Assembly: GCA_963738575.1 (NCBI GenBank)
Contig: CAVTWY010000001.1
Span: forward strand, 186,001-250,000
Direction: 5' to 3'
Length of the DNA: 64,000 nucleotides
Source of the DNA: CAVTWY01 sp963738575
GTDB lineage: Bacteria > Pseudomonadota > Gammaproteobacteria > Burkholderiales > Burkholderiaceae_C
Below the pieces are notes generated by a model. It worked only from the letters and a program-made list of their open reading frames with translations. It did not search any database and was not told the origin of the DNA. Below are positions 1-7,830 of the stretch, piece after piece (within the stretch, counting starts at the first letter, position 1; every line of letters starts with the position of its first letter). Position numbers and translations under genes: made by a program.

Positions 1-1
1 G

Positions 2-631
2 CTGACGCTTGGCAATGCGCTCTTTTTTCAAGACCCCAACGGCACCATCATTCCGGTACGCCTGAGCGACGCGTTGGCACTCCGGGACATCGAAACGCTG
101 CGCAGTTCGGTGCGCAGCACCACCGCCTATTCAACGCAGGGCGTGTTAGGTATCACGACACCCTTGACCAAACAGTGGCAGTTGGGTGGCGACATTCGAC
201 TCACCAAAATTGACGCCATTGCCCCTGTGGCCGAGATCCTCCCGTTGGGCCAAGCCGCGACGGGCAACATTTGGGGCTATGGTGCGCAACTGATTGGCAC
301 CAACTTGTACTCTGAACGCGACACCCACGTGTTCAGCACGTCGATGCAGCGCGCGCCAACCTACACCGGTGTTTTGCTGATGTACAACAACATGTCGGTG
401 CTGAGCGACGGGTGGCAGGTGGAGCCATCGGTCCAGTTTTACCGTCAAACCTCGGCCGACGGTTTGTCGCTCACGCGCTGGAAGCCCAGTGTTCGGCTTT
501 CGTGGCGCTTCACCCCGCTGACGGTGGTGGAGACATCGGTAGACTACGAAGTGACCAACCTCACCAGCCCGACCCGCAATGAAAAAACAAACCGCGTCTT
601 TTACTACCTCGGCGCACGGTACGAGTTTTGA
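2..631 (+). CDS. C-terminal part of an outer-membrane beta-barrel protein (partial)
   Basis: The frame is already open at the window edge and stops at TGA 629-631, leaving about 209 visible residues. The visible part alternates polar and aromatic residues in short strands (for example VRLSWRF and VDYEVTNL) and ends GARYEF. A terminal Phe is the usual C-terminal signal of barrels assembled by the BAM complex. There is no signal peptide because the N-terminus lies outside the window. It may be the barrel domain of a larger porin or TPR-plus-barrel protein; I do not recognise the family. The ccm operon begins only about 15 bases downstream, so the two may be co-transcribed. The barrel reading is inference from composition and the C-terminal residue. 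Confidence 0.6.
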   Translation: MTLGNALFFQDPNGTIIPVRLSDALALRDIETLRSSVRSTTAYSTQGVLGITTPLTKQWQLGGDIRLTKIDAIAPVAEILPLGQAATGNIWGYGAQLIGTNLYSERDTHVFSTSMQRAPTYTGVLLMYNNMSVLSDGWQVEPSVQFYRQTSADGLSLTRWKPSVRLSWRFTPLTVVETSVDYEVTNLTSPTRNEKTNRVFYYLGARYEF

Positions 632-645
632 CACGACTGCTCGGA

Positions 646-1371
646 ATGAGTTTGTCTGAAATGAATGAGACTCTGGCGCTGCAAGCGCGTGAGCTGGGGT
701 GCCGCCGCGGCGATCGACAGCTGTTCTCGGGGCTTGAACTTTCGTTGGCTGCTGGTGAAATGTTATGGCTTCGAGGCGACAACGGCCAAGGCAAGACGAG
801 CCTTTTGCGCCTGTTGGCAGGATTGGCAGTGCCTGCGTCGGGTGACGTGTGGTGGTTTGGTTTCCGCGCCCGCACCGCCGCTGCGGTGGTGGCGCTGCCG
901 CTGTACGTGGCGCACGCCAATGCATTGAAAGATGACTTGACGGTGCACGAGGCTCTGGCGTTTTTGGTCGAGCTATCGGTTCACGCACCATCCGCCCCGA
1001 CGACATCGGCCATTGACGAGGCGCTGGACCGCGTGGGCATGCGCAGCGTCGCACAAACGATGGTGCGCGCTTTGTCGCAAGGCCAGCGTCGTCGCGTGGC
1101 CTTGGCTCGTCTGGCCATGCCCCATTCGGCGCGCGTTTGGTTGCTTGACGAACCCTATGACGCGTTGGACTTGGCCAGCACTCAGGCACTCAATAAATTG
1201 TTGGGCGAGCAGCTGGCGCGTGGCGGCAGTGTGGTGTTGACGAGTCATCAAGACCTGTCGCCCGATGCGCCACCAGCCACCGAGTTTTGGCTGCAACGCC
1301 GACCGCAGTTGCACGCTCACATGCAGGCATGCACCCAAACGGCCGTGCAACGTGATAATCGGGCGGCGTGA
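646..1371 (+). CDS. ccmA: CcmA, heme exporter ATP-binding subunit
   Basis: This is the cytoplasmic ATPase of the CcmABCD complex, which releases holo-CcmE during cytochrome c maturation. Walker A is GDNGQGKT (about residues 44-51), the ABC signature is LSQGQRRR, and Walker B is VWLLDEP followed by an aspartate-containing D-loop. Possible starts are TTG 628 (overlapping the previous stop), ATG 646 and ATG 661; none has a strong Shine-Dalgarno site, and 646 gives 241 aa against a family norm of about 200-220. The stop overlaps the ccmB start (GTGA), showing tight translational coupling. Confidence 0.93.
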   Translation: MSLSEMNETLALQARELGCRRGDRQLFSGLELSLAAGEMLWLRGDNGQGKTSLLRLLAGLAVPASGDVWWFGFRARTAAAVVALPLYVAHANALKDDLTVHEALAFLVELSVHAPSAPTTSAIDEALDRVGMRSVAQTMVRALSQGQRRRVALARLAMPHSARVWLLDEPYDALDLASTQALNKLLGEQLARGGSVVLTSHQDLSPDAPPATEFWLQRRPQLHAHMQACTQTAVQRDNRAA

Positions 1372-2087
1372 ACAAGGGTGATGATTCCACAGCGGCAGGT
1401 ACAAGGGCGCAGTCCAGCGTTTGGCGGGTCATGCGCGCTTTGGTGCGCCGCGACTTCCGCTTGGCCGCGCGACGCCGTTCAGAAGTCTTCTTGCCGCTGG
1501 TGTTTTTTGTGGCGGCGGCGGCTTTGTTCCCCCTGGGCGTCGGATCAGACACGCAAGTGTTGCGACAAATTGCACCTGGTGTGATTTGGGTTTGCGTTTT
1601 GTTGGCGGTGACACTGTCGGTCAACACTTTTTATGCGGCGGACCACGCGGATGGCACGCTGGAGCAGATGATGCTGTCGGGTCAGTCGATGGCGATGATG
1701 GCGCTGGCGCGAGCCGCAACCCATTGGATATTGACGGGTTTGCCCATGATCTTGGTGGCGCCTGTGTTGGGTGTGATGTTTGGCTTACCCGTTGTGAGCC
1801 TGGGGGTATTGGTGGTTGGTTTGCTGTTGGGCACACCAACGTTAAGTTTGCTCAGTTGCCTTGGCGCGGCGCTGGTGGTTGGCGTAAGAGGGGGCGGTAT
1901 GTTGTTGTTTTTATTGGTGTTGCCATTGATGGTGCCAGTTTTGATTTTTGGCGCTGGTGGCTTGGTGGCGGTTGAGGCGGGCCTGTCGGCGGGCCCGCAT
2001 ATGTCCTTGTTGGGTGCTTTGTTGATCGCGTCGACATTGCTGACACCGTGGGCTATCGGTGCTGCGCTGAAAATATCACTTGAATAG
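1368..2087 (+). CDS. ccmB: CcmB, heme exporter membrane subunit
   Basis: This is the inner-membrane permease-like partner of CcmA. The 239-residue protein has a basic cytoplasmic N-terminus (VRRDFRLAARRRSE) and about six hydrophobic segments. The loop FYAADHADGTLEQMMLSG matches the conserved CcmB region after the second membrane segment. The start is GTG 1368, overlapping the ccmA stop by four bases. The N-terminal extension of about 17 residues before the conserved part is slightly long. Position between ccmA and ccmC supports the call. Confidence 0.94.
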   Translation: MNKGDDSTAAGTRAQSSVWRVMRALVRRDFRLAARRRSEVFLPLVFFVAAAALFPLGVGSDTQVLRQIAPGVIWVCVLLAVTLSVNTFYAADHADGTLEQMMLSGQSMAMMALARAATHWILTGLPMILVAPVLGVMFGLPVVSLGVLVVGLLLGTPTLSLLSCLGAALVVGVRGGGMLLFLLVLPLMVPVLIFGAGGLVAVEAGLSAGPHMSLLGALLIASTLLTPWAIGAALKISLE

Positions 2088-2097
2088 TTCTAGCGTC

Positions 2098-2841
2098 ATG
2101 ACCCGAACAGTATCTCCCTTCACTTTTGCTGCGCCGTCGCGCTTTTACGCGCTGACGCAATCGCTGTCGCCCTGGCTTTGGTCCCTTGCCCTGGTGTGCG
2201 CCGTGCTGGGCTTGTACTTGGGGTTTGTGGTTGCGCCCACCGATGCAACGCAGGGTGAGGTTTACCGCATCATTTTTTTGCATGTGCCAGCCGCATGGGT
2301 GTCGATGGTTTTGTACTTGGCGATGGCGTTTTGGGCCGCGGCGGGTTGGGCGTTCAATGCCCGCACAGCGTCCATGCTCGCGCGCGCCATTGCCCCAACC
2401 GGCGCGCTGTTTACGTTCATCGCGTTGTGGACGGGCGCGTTGTGGGGCAAACCAACGTGGGGAACTTACTGGGTCTGGGATGCTCGATTAACCTCCTATC
2501 TGATTTTGTTGTTGCTGTACCTGGGCTACATGGCGCTGGGGGCTGCCATCGACGACACACGTCGTGCCGACCGCGCTGGGGCATTGCTGGCCATCGTTGG
2601 GGCTGTGAACGTGCCCATCATTTACTTTTCGGTGCGTTGGTGGAACACGCTGCACCAAGGCGCCACTGTCACCACCAGTGGGGCAAAAATGTCGCCGACG
2701 ATGCTGAACGCGATGCTGTTGATGAGCTTGGCGTGTTGGGCCTATGCGTTTGCCGTCGTCTTTTTGCGCACGCGCGCCTTGATTGTTGAGCGTGAGCGCG
2801 AAACAGCCTGGGTGGGTCAACTCGTGGGGCGACCCGCATGA
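2098..2841 (+). CDS. ccmC: CcmC, heme-handling protein (heme lyase complex)
   Basis: CcmC is an integral membrane protein of the heme-handling family that loads heme onto CcmE. The tryptophan-rich WWD-type motif WGTYWVWDARLTS is present in the periplasmic loop. Flanking histidines occur in FLHVPAAW and WWNTLHQG, the expected heme ligands of this family. There are about six membrane segments. I chose ATG 2098 (247 aa); an upstream in-frame TTG at 2080 would overlap ccmB slightly and add six residues. The stop overlaps the ccmD start (ATGA). Confidence 0.94.
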   Translation: MTRTVSPFTFAAPSRFYALTQSLSPWLWSLALVCAVLGLYLGFVVAPTDATQGEVYRIIFLHVPAAWVSMVLYLAMAFWAAAGWAFNARTASMLARAIAPTGALFTFIALWTGALWGKPTWGTYWVWDARLTSYLILLLLYLGYMALGAAIDDTRRADRAGALLAIVGAVNVPIIYFSVRWWNTLHQGATVTTSGAKMSPTMLNAMLLMSLACWAYAFAVVFLRTRALIVERERETAWVGQLVGRPA

Positions 2842-3002
2842 CTCTGACTGAGTGGATTGCTGGTCAAGGGCACATCGCCTACATCGTGGGCAGCTACGCT
2901 GTGGGTGCTGCCGCCATCTTGATCGAAGTGTGGATGGTGCGTTCGCGGCTTGCCAAGGCCCGAGCGCATGCGTCCATGCCACTGCCCAACACCGAAAGCT
3001 GA
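2838..3002 (+). CDS. ccmD: CcmD, small heme exporter subunit
   Basis: This 54-codon gene lies between ccmC and ccmE. ATG 2838 overlaps the ccmC stop and TGA ends at 3002, three bases before the ccmE start. The product begins MTLTEWIAGQG, has one hydrophobic span including a conserved-type tyrosine (GSYAVGAAAILIEVW), then a basic cytoplasmic tail (MVRSRLAKARAH). This is the usual layout and size of CcmD, which links CcmABC and helps release holo-CcmE. Sequence conservation in the family is low, so position and topology carry most of the weight. Confidence 0.88.
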   Translation: MTLTEWIAGQGHIAYIVGSYAVGAAAILIEVWMVRSRLAKARAHASMPLPNTES

Positions 3003-3005
3003 ACC

Positions 3006-3503
3006 ATGACAACCACACTGAAGCCACGTCACAAACGCATGTTGATTGCCCTGGGCATCTTGCTCGCTGTCGGTGCGATGGCCGCCTTGGTGCTCAACGC
3101 CTTCCAAAGCAACTTGGTGTTCTTCTTTTCGCCCAGCCAAGTGGCAGCCAAGGAGGCACCCGCCGGGCGCACATTCAGGCTTGGTGGCATGGTGGAGGCC
3201 GGCAGCGTGCAGCGCGACGGTGTGCGCGTCAACTTTGTGGTGACCGATTCCGTACAAAAGGTTGGCGTTCGCTACCAAGGCATCCTGCCGGACTTGTTCA
3301 AAGAAGGCAAAGGCGTGGTGGCGCAGGGCAAGCTGGTGGACGGCGTGTTTGTGGCCAGCGAGGTGCTGGCCAAGCATGATGAAAACTACATGCCACCCGA
3401 GGCCGCCGAAGCCATGAAGCGCGCGAAGGAAGGTGGCCGCATGCAAGCGCCCGCTGTGCAAACTTCAAAAATTCAGCAGCCCACAACGGGCACCAAACCA
3501 TGA
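3006..3503 (+). CDS. ccmE: CcmE, periplasmic heme chaperone
   Basis: CcmE carries heme covalently on a histidine and delivers it to the CcmFH lyase. The 165-residue product has an N-terminal signal anchor (about residues 11-30) and an OB-fold beta domain. The LAKHDENYMP segment contains the heme-binding histidine (His124) and the nearby tyrosine. The C-terminal tail is low-complexity and probably flexible, as in relatives. It overlaps ccmF by four bases. Confidence 0.96.
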   Translation: MTTTLKPRHKRMLIALGILLAVGAMAALVLNAFQSNLVFFFSPSQVAAKEAPAGRTFRLGGMVEAGSVQRDGVRVNFVVTDSVQKVGVRYQGILPDLFKEGKGVVAQGKLVDGVFVASEVLAKHDENYMPPEAAEAMKRAKEGGRMQAPAVQTSKIQQPTTGTKP

Positions 3504-5500
3504 TTCCTGAAATCGGTCACTTTCTGTTGTGGTTGGCGCTGGGCATTTCGCTCGTGTTGAGCGTGGTGCCCTTGGTGGGCGCCCAGCGCCAATGGGGCGC
3601 GGGCATGGCACTGGCGCGCCCGGCCACGCGGCTGCTGTTTGTTGTGGTCGCGGCGTCCATGGTGTGTTTGGGCGCGAGTTTTGTGAACCATGACTTCACG
3701 GTGATGTACGTGGCAAGCCACTCCAACACTGCGTTGCCACTGGCCTACCGCGTCGCGGGTATTTGGGGCGGCCATGAAGGCTCACTCTTGCTCTGGATGC
3801 TGATGCTTGCCGGGTGGATGTTGGCCGTGGCGCAGTTCAGCCAGCGCTTGCCTTTGCCTGTGTTGGCTCGCATCCTGGCGGTGCTGGGCATGATCAGTGT
3901 GGGCTTTTTGCTCTTCACGCTGGTGACCTCAAACCCTTTTGACCGCCTTTGGCCGGCGCCGGCCGACGGTCGCGACCTGAACCCCTTGTTGCAAGACCCC
4001 GGCATGGTGATTCACCCACCCATGCTCTACATGGGCTATGTTGGTTTTTCGGTGGCCTTCGCCTTTGCGATTGCGGCATTGATCGGAGGCAACCTGGACG
4101 CGCAATGGGCTCGCTGGACACGCCCTTGGACCACAGCTGCCTGGGCTTTTCTCACCATTGGCATTGCACTGGGCAGTTGGTGGGCGTACTACGAGCTGGG
4201 GTGGGGTGGATGGTGGTTTTGGGACCCGGTTGAAAACGCCTCGTTCATGCCGTGGTTGGTGGGTACAGCATTGATCCACTCTCTGGCCGTCACTGAAAAG
4301 CGTGGCAGCTTCAAGAACTGGACGGTGCTGCTGGCAATCCTGGCGTTTTCGCTGTCATTGATTGGCACATTTTTGGTGCGCTCAGGGGTGCTGTCGTCGG
4401 TGCACGCGTTTGCCACCGACCCCAGCCGAGGTCTCTTCATTCTGGCACTCCTGGTGATCGTGATTGGTGCCTCGCTGACGTTGTACGCGTGGCGCGCGCC
4501 ATCGGTTGGTTTGGGCGCGCGGTTTTCTCTGATGTCGCGCGAGACCATGCTACTGGGCAACAACGTGCTTTTGGTCGTCGCTTGCGGTGCCGTGCTGCTT
4601 GGCACGTTGTACCCGTTGCTGCTCGATGCCTTGAACATGGGCAAGATATCGGTGGGGCCGCCTTACTTCGACACGGTGTTTGTGCCTTTGATGGTGCCTC
4701 TGATATTTTTGATGGGGGTGGGCCCGCTGACGCGCTGGAAAGACGCCGAAGTGCCTGATATTGCGAAGCGGCTGCGCTGGGCAGCATTGGTTGCCGTTTT
4801 GGCTTCGCTCGGCTCGGGCTGGTTGGCTGGCGGCATTTTCTGGATGACAAGTTTGGGCTTGGGTCTGGGTTGGTGGGTGGTGGCATCTGTGGTCACTGAC
4901 CTTTGGGAAAAGGTTCACCCGCTGCCAGGCGTGGCTACCGTTCGACAACGCGTTGCGCAACTGCAGCGTGCCACTGTAGGGATGATGATGGCGCACCTCG
5001 GGGTGGCTGCCTTTATTTTTGGCGTCACGCTGGTGAGAAGCTATGAGGTAGAGAGCGACGTCAAGATGGCGGTTGGCGACACCACCACCGTGGCTGGCTA
5101 CACGTTTACGTTCCAAGGCGTTCGTGAAGTCCCTGGCCCCAATTACCAAGCCGTGCAAGCCAAAGTTGACGTGACCCAAGCAGGTGCAAACATCGCCACC
5201 ATGCATCCCGAAAAGCGCGTCTACCGGGTTCAAACCAACCCCATGACCGAAGCCGATATCCGCACACGACTAACCGGTGACTTGTACGTGTCTTTGGGTG
5301 AGCCAGTTGACAACGGTAAAGCTTGGATCGTTCGCATCTACGTCAAGCCCTTCATCGATTGGGTGTGGGGTGGTTGTTTGTTGATGGCGCTGGGTGGCGT
5401 TTGGGCTGCCACCGATCGTCGATACCGCCGAACAGCCCGTGACCGTGTCAGTGACGAAGTCCTCCAACCCGCGCCCATGACCCGAGGGGCTGCAACGTGA
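3500..5500 (+). CDS. ccmF: CcmF, cytochrome c heme lyase subunit
   Basis: This large polytopic protein (666 aa, family norm about 640-670) ligates heme to apocytochrome c with CcmH. The WWD-type signature WGGWWFWDPVENASFMPW is intact at about residues 233-250. Further hallmarks are HEGSLLLW and NPLLQDPGMVIHPPMLYMGY, which carry conserved histidines. The start overlaps the ccmE stop and the end overlaps the ccmG start, so translation is coupled on both sides. Confidence 0.96.
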   Translation: MIPEIGHFLLWLALGISLVLSVVPLVGAQRQWGAGMALARPATRLLFVVVAASMVCLGASFVNHDFTVMYVASHSNTALPLAYRVAGIWGGHEGSLLLWMLMLAGWMLAVAQFSQRLPLPVLARILAVLGMISVGFLLFTLVTSNPFDRLWPAPADGRDLNPLLQDPGMVIHPPMLYMGYVGFSVAFAFAIAALIGGNLDAQWARWTRPWTTAAWAFLTIGIALGSWWAYYELGWGGWWFWDPVENASFMPWLVGTALIHSLAVTEKRGSFKNWTVLLAILAFSLSLIGTFLVRSGVLSSVHAFATDPSRGLFILALLVIVIGASLTLYAWRAPSVGLGARFSLMSRETMLLGNNVLLVVACGAVLLGTLYPLLLDALNMGKISVGPPYFDTVFVPLMVPLIFLMGVGPLTRWKDAEVPDIAKRLRWAALVAVLASLGSGWLAGGIFWMTSLGLGLGWWVVASVVTDLWEKVHPLPGVATVRQRVAQLQRATVGMMMAHLGVAAFIFGVTLVRSYEVESDVKMAVGDTTTVAGYTFTFQGVREVPGPNYQAVQAKVDVTQAGANIATMHPEKRVYRVQTNPMTEADIRTRLTGDLYVSLGEPVDNGKAWIVRIYVKPFIDWVWGGCLLMALGGVWAATDRRYRRTARDRVSDEVLQPAPMTRGAAT

Positions 5501-6027
5501 AGTCGCTGCGGTTTTTGGTGCCACTTGCTCTGTTCGTGGCGCTGGCGGGGTTTTTGGCGGTCGGTCTTAATCGCAACCCACGCGAGGTGCCTTCTCCACT
5601 CATTGGCAAGCCAGCGCCCGACTTTGCAATGCCCACGCTGCACGACCCGCAACGCACCATGACGCGTGCAGACATGCGGGGCAAGGTGTGGCTGCTCAAT
5701 GTGTGGGCCTCTTGGTGCGTGGCGTGTCGCGAAGAGCACCCGCTGCTGGTGGCCTACGCCAAAACCAAACGCGTGCCCATCATCGGCCTCAATTACAAAG
5801 ACACGCGCGACGCGGGCAAGCGCTGGCTGAATGCGCTGGGCAACCCTTATGACGATTCACTGTTTGATGAAGCTGGCCGCTTGGGGCTGGACTTTGGCGT
5901 TTATGGTGTGCCCGAGACCTTCCTGATTGATAAACAGGGGCTGATTCGGTTCAAGCATGTGGGGCCTTTGACCGACAGCATCGTCAAAGAAAAGATAGAG
6001 CCGTTGTTGAAAGCCCTCCATGATTAA
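5497..6027 (+). CDS. ccmG: CcmG/DsbE, periplasmic thiol:disulfide oxidoreductase
   Basis: This is a membrane-anchored thioredoxin-fold protein that keeps the apocytochrome CxxCH cysteines or CcmH reduced. A single N-terminal membrane segment (about residues 6-23) is followed by a thioredoxin domain with the active site WCVAC (Cys74, Cys77). The acidic-insert family feature and the cis-proline region GVPETF are also present. Length (176 aa) is typical for DsbE. The gene overlaps ccmF by four bases and ccmH by eight. Confidence 0.95.
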   Translation: MKSLRFLVPLALFVALAGFLAVGLNRNPREVPSPLIGKPAPDFAMPTLHDPQRTMTRADMRGKVWLLNVWASWCVACREEHPLLVAYAKTKRVPIIGLNYKDTRDAGKRWLNALGNPYDDSLFDEAGRLGLDFGVYGVPETFLIDKQGLIRFKHVGPLTDSIVKEKIEPLLKALHD

Positions 6028-6490
6028 GTCTTGGTGGTCGACGATGTTTTGCGTAGCGATGGCCGCCACCCTTGCGCTGGTGGCGCCCCTCAGTCAAAGC
6101 GCCGAGGCGCAACCCGTCGCCGCCGATCCCGTGCTTGAGCAAAGGGTGCAGCGCATCACCACCGAGCTGCGCTGCTTGGTGTGCCAGAACCAGACTGTGG
6201 CCGATTCCAGTTCGGGTTTGGCAGACGATTTGCGCCAAGAAGTGCGCGTGATGCTCAAACGTGGTGCCAGCGACCGCGAGGTGATTGACTTCATGACGGC
6301 GCGTTATGGCGACTTTGTGCTTTATCGACCTCCTGTGAAAGCAACAACCGCCTTGTTGTGGGCGGGCCCCGCGTTGTTGTTGGTTGGGGGTGTGGCCGTG
6401 CTGATGTGGGTGCTTCGCCGACGCAGCCGTTTGCCCGATTCCGCCTTTGACGCCGATGAACCTGACGACGCCATCCGGAGCCCTCGATGA
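6020..6490 (+). CDS. ccmH: CcmH, thiol-oxidoreductase subunit of heme lyase
   Basis: This 156-residue protein has a signal peptide ending near SAEA, then the hallmark RCLVCQNQ motif (Cys52, Cys55) that presents apocytochrome thiols. A hydrophobic C-terminal anchor (about residues 113-130) and a short polar tail follow. This is the short CcmH form; the TPR part found in the fused E. coli CcmH is a separate gene here (ccmI). It overlaps ccmG upstream and ccmI downstream. Confidence 0.95.
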   Translation: MIKSWWSTMFCVAMAATLALVAPLSQSAEAQPVAADPVLEQRVQRITTELRCLVCQNQTVADSSSGLADDLRQEVRVMLKRGASDREVIDFMTARYGDFVLYRPPVKATTALLWAGPALLLVGGVAVLMWVLRRRSRLPDSAFDADEPDDAIRSPR

Positions 6491-7794
6491 CCACCCCTGT
6501 TGAAACCTTGAGGCAGCAACTGCTGCAACTTAAATCGTTGCACGACGGTGGGGGTCTCAGCACCGAGCATTACCACGCCAGCCGCGAGAAGCTAGAGCGC
6601 ACCTTGCTTGACTTGGTTGTCAATGGTCCGGTTGAAGATGCCACGCCGCGTGCCATCGCAGCCAGCGTCGCCAATGACACGCCGTCCGTCGCCCCCCAAA
6701 CATGGGCCACTGACGGGCAAATGGCACCACGGCCCAGGTCACGCTGGCTGATGCCAGCGGCGTCAGCAGCAGCCCTATTGGTGGCCATCGCAGGCTATGC
6801 ATGGAAGGGAGCACCAACGCTCGTGAATGCCAGCGCAGCCAGTGCTGCGAGGACAGCCACCGCCGACGCCGCAACCGCAGGCGGGCAGAGCAACAACCAC
6901 TCCATGGACGCCGCGAAATTCGAGGCACTGGTTGAAAAACTCAAGCAACGCATGGACACAGAGCCCAACAACGCTGAAGGCTGGGCGATGCTGGCGCGCT
7001 CGTACGCCAACCTTGGCAAGACCGACGAGGCCGTGTCAGCCTTCGCCAAAGCGGTGGCGCTCATGCCCAACGATGCGTCGCTGCTGGCAGATTACGCAGA
7101 CTCGTTGGCTGTCAAACAGGGCCGCAACCTCGAGGGTGAACCAACCCGACTGATCGCACGAGCTTTGGCGATTGACTCTGACGACCCCAAAGCCCTTTCG
7201 TTGTCGGGCACGGTGGCCTTTGATCGCAAAGACTATGCTGGCGCTGTCAAGCAATGGGAGCGCATCCTTTCCAAGACACCTGAGCACCCGTTTGCGCCGC
7301 AACTGCACGAGAGCATCAGTGAGGCGCGCCGTTTGGGCGGGTTGGCGCCAACCCCTTCAGCGCCTACCGCAGCCGCAAAAGGCGCCGCCACTGCAGCCAT
7401 TGCCGCCGCTGCAACACCGCCAGTAGCTGCGGTAGCCCCGGCAGCCACTGCGCATGTCTCAGGCACCGTAAGCCTGGCACCAAACCTGGCGGCACAAACC
7501 AAACCCGACGACACGGTGTTTGTTTTTGCGCGGTCCGTCGATGGGCCGCGCATGCCGTTGGCCATCATGCGCAAGCAGGTCAAAGACTTGCCCTTTGACT
7601 TCAAACTGGACGACAGCACGGCCATGACGCCACAAGCACGGCTCTCGCTCGTTGAACAGGTGGTGGTGGGAGTTCGCGTTAGCAAGTCGGGCAATGCGAC
7701 ACCACAGCCCGGCGATCTTCAAGGCTTGCCTACAACCGTGAAAGTGGGCGCGTCCGGGGTCAATATGGTTTTGGATCAGGTGGTTGGCCCCTAG
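6487..7794 (+). CDS. ccmI: CcmI, TPR apocytochrome c chaperone
   Basis: CcmI binds apocytochrome c C-termini for the lyase. The 435-residue product has a short N-terminal helical segment (ETLRQQLLQLKSLHDGG), one membrane segment (about residues 83-100), and TPR repeats such as NNAEGWAMLARSYANLGK (about residues 135-290). An Ala/Pro-rich linker leads to a C-terminal beta domain. Many CcmI proteins have two N-terminal membrane helices; here only one is evident, so the N-terminus is reduced. This ends the coupled ccm operon. Confidence 0.88.
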   Translation: MTTPVETLRQQLLQLKSLHDGGGLSTEHYHASREKLERTLLDLVVNGPVEDATPRAIAASVANDTPSVAPQTWATDGQMAPRPRSRWLMPAASAAALLVAIAGYAWKGAPTLVNASAASAARTATADAATAGGQSNNHSMDAAKFEALVEKLKQRMDTEPNNAEGWAMLARSYANLGKTDEAVSAFAKAVALMPNDASLLADYADSLAVKQGRNLEGEPTRLIARALAIDSDDPKALSLSGTVAFDRKDYAGAVKQWERILSKTPEHPFAPQLHESISEARRLGGLAPTPSAPTAAAKGAATAAIAAAATPPVAAVAPAATAHVSGTVSLAPNLAAQTKPDDTVFVFARSVDGPRMPLAIMRKQVKDLPFDFKLDDSTAMTPQARLSLVEQVVVGVRVSKSGNATPQPGDLQGLPTTVKVGASGVNMVLDQVVGP

Positions 7795-7830
7795 GCGCAA
7801 GCGCGACGCTCCTGCGCCCACGCGTCTTCG

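Noticed and set aside
146..1189. Minus-strand frame across the barrel end and ccmA
   Set aside because: It overlaps two supported plus-strand genes and has no recognisable protein features.
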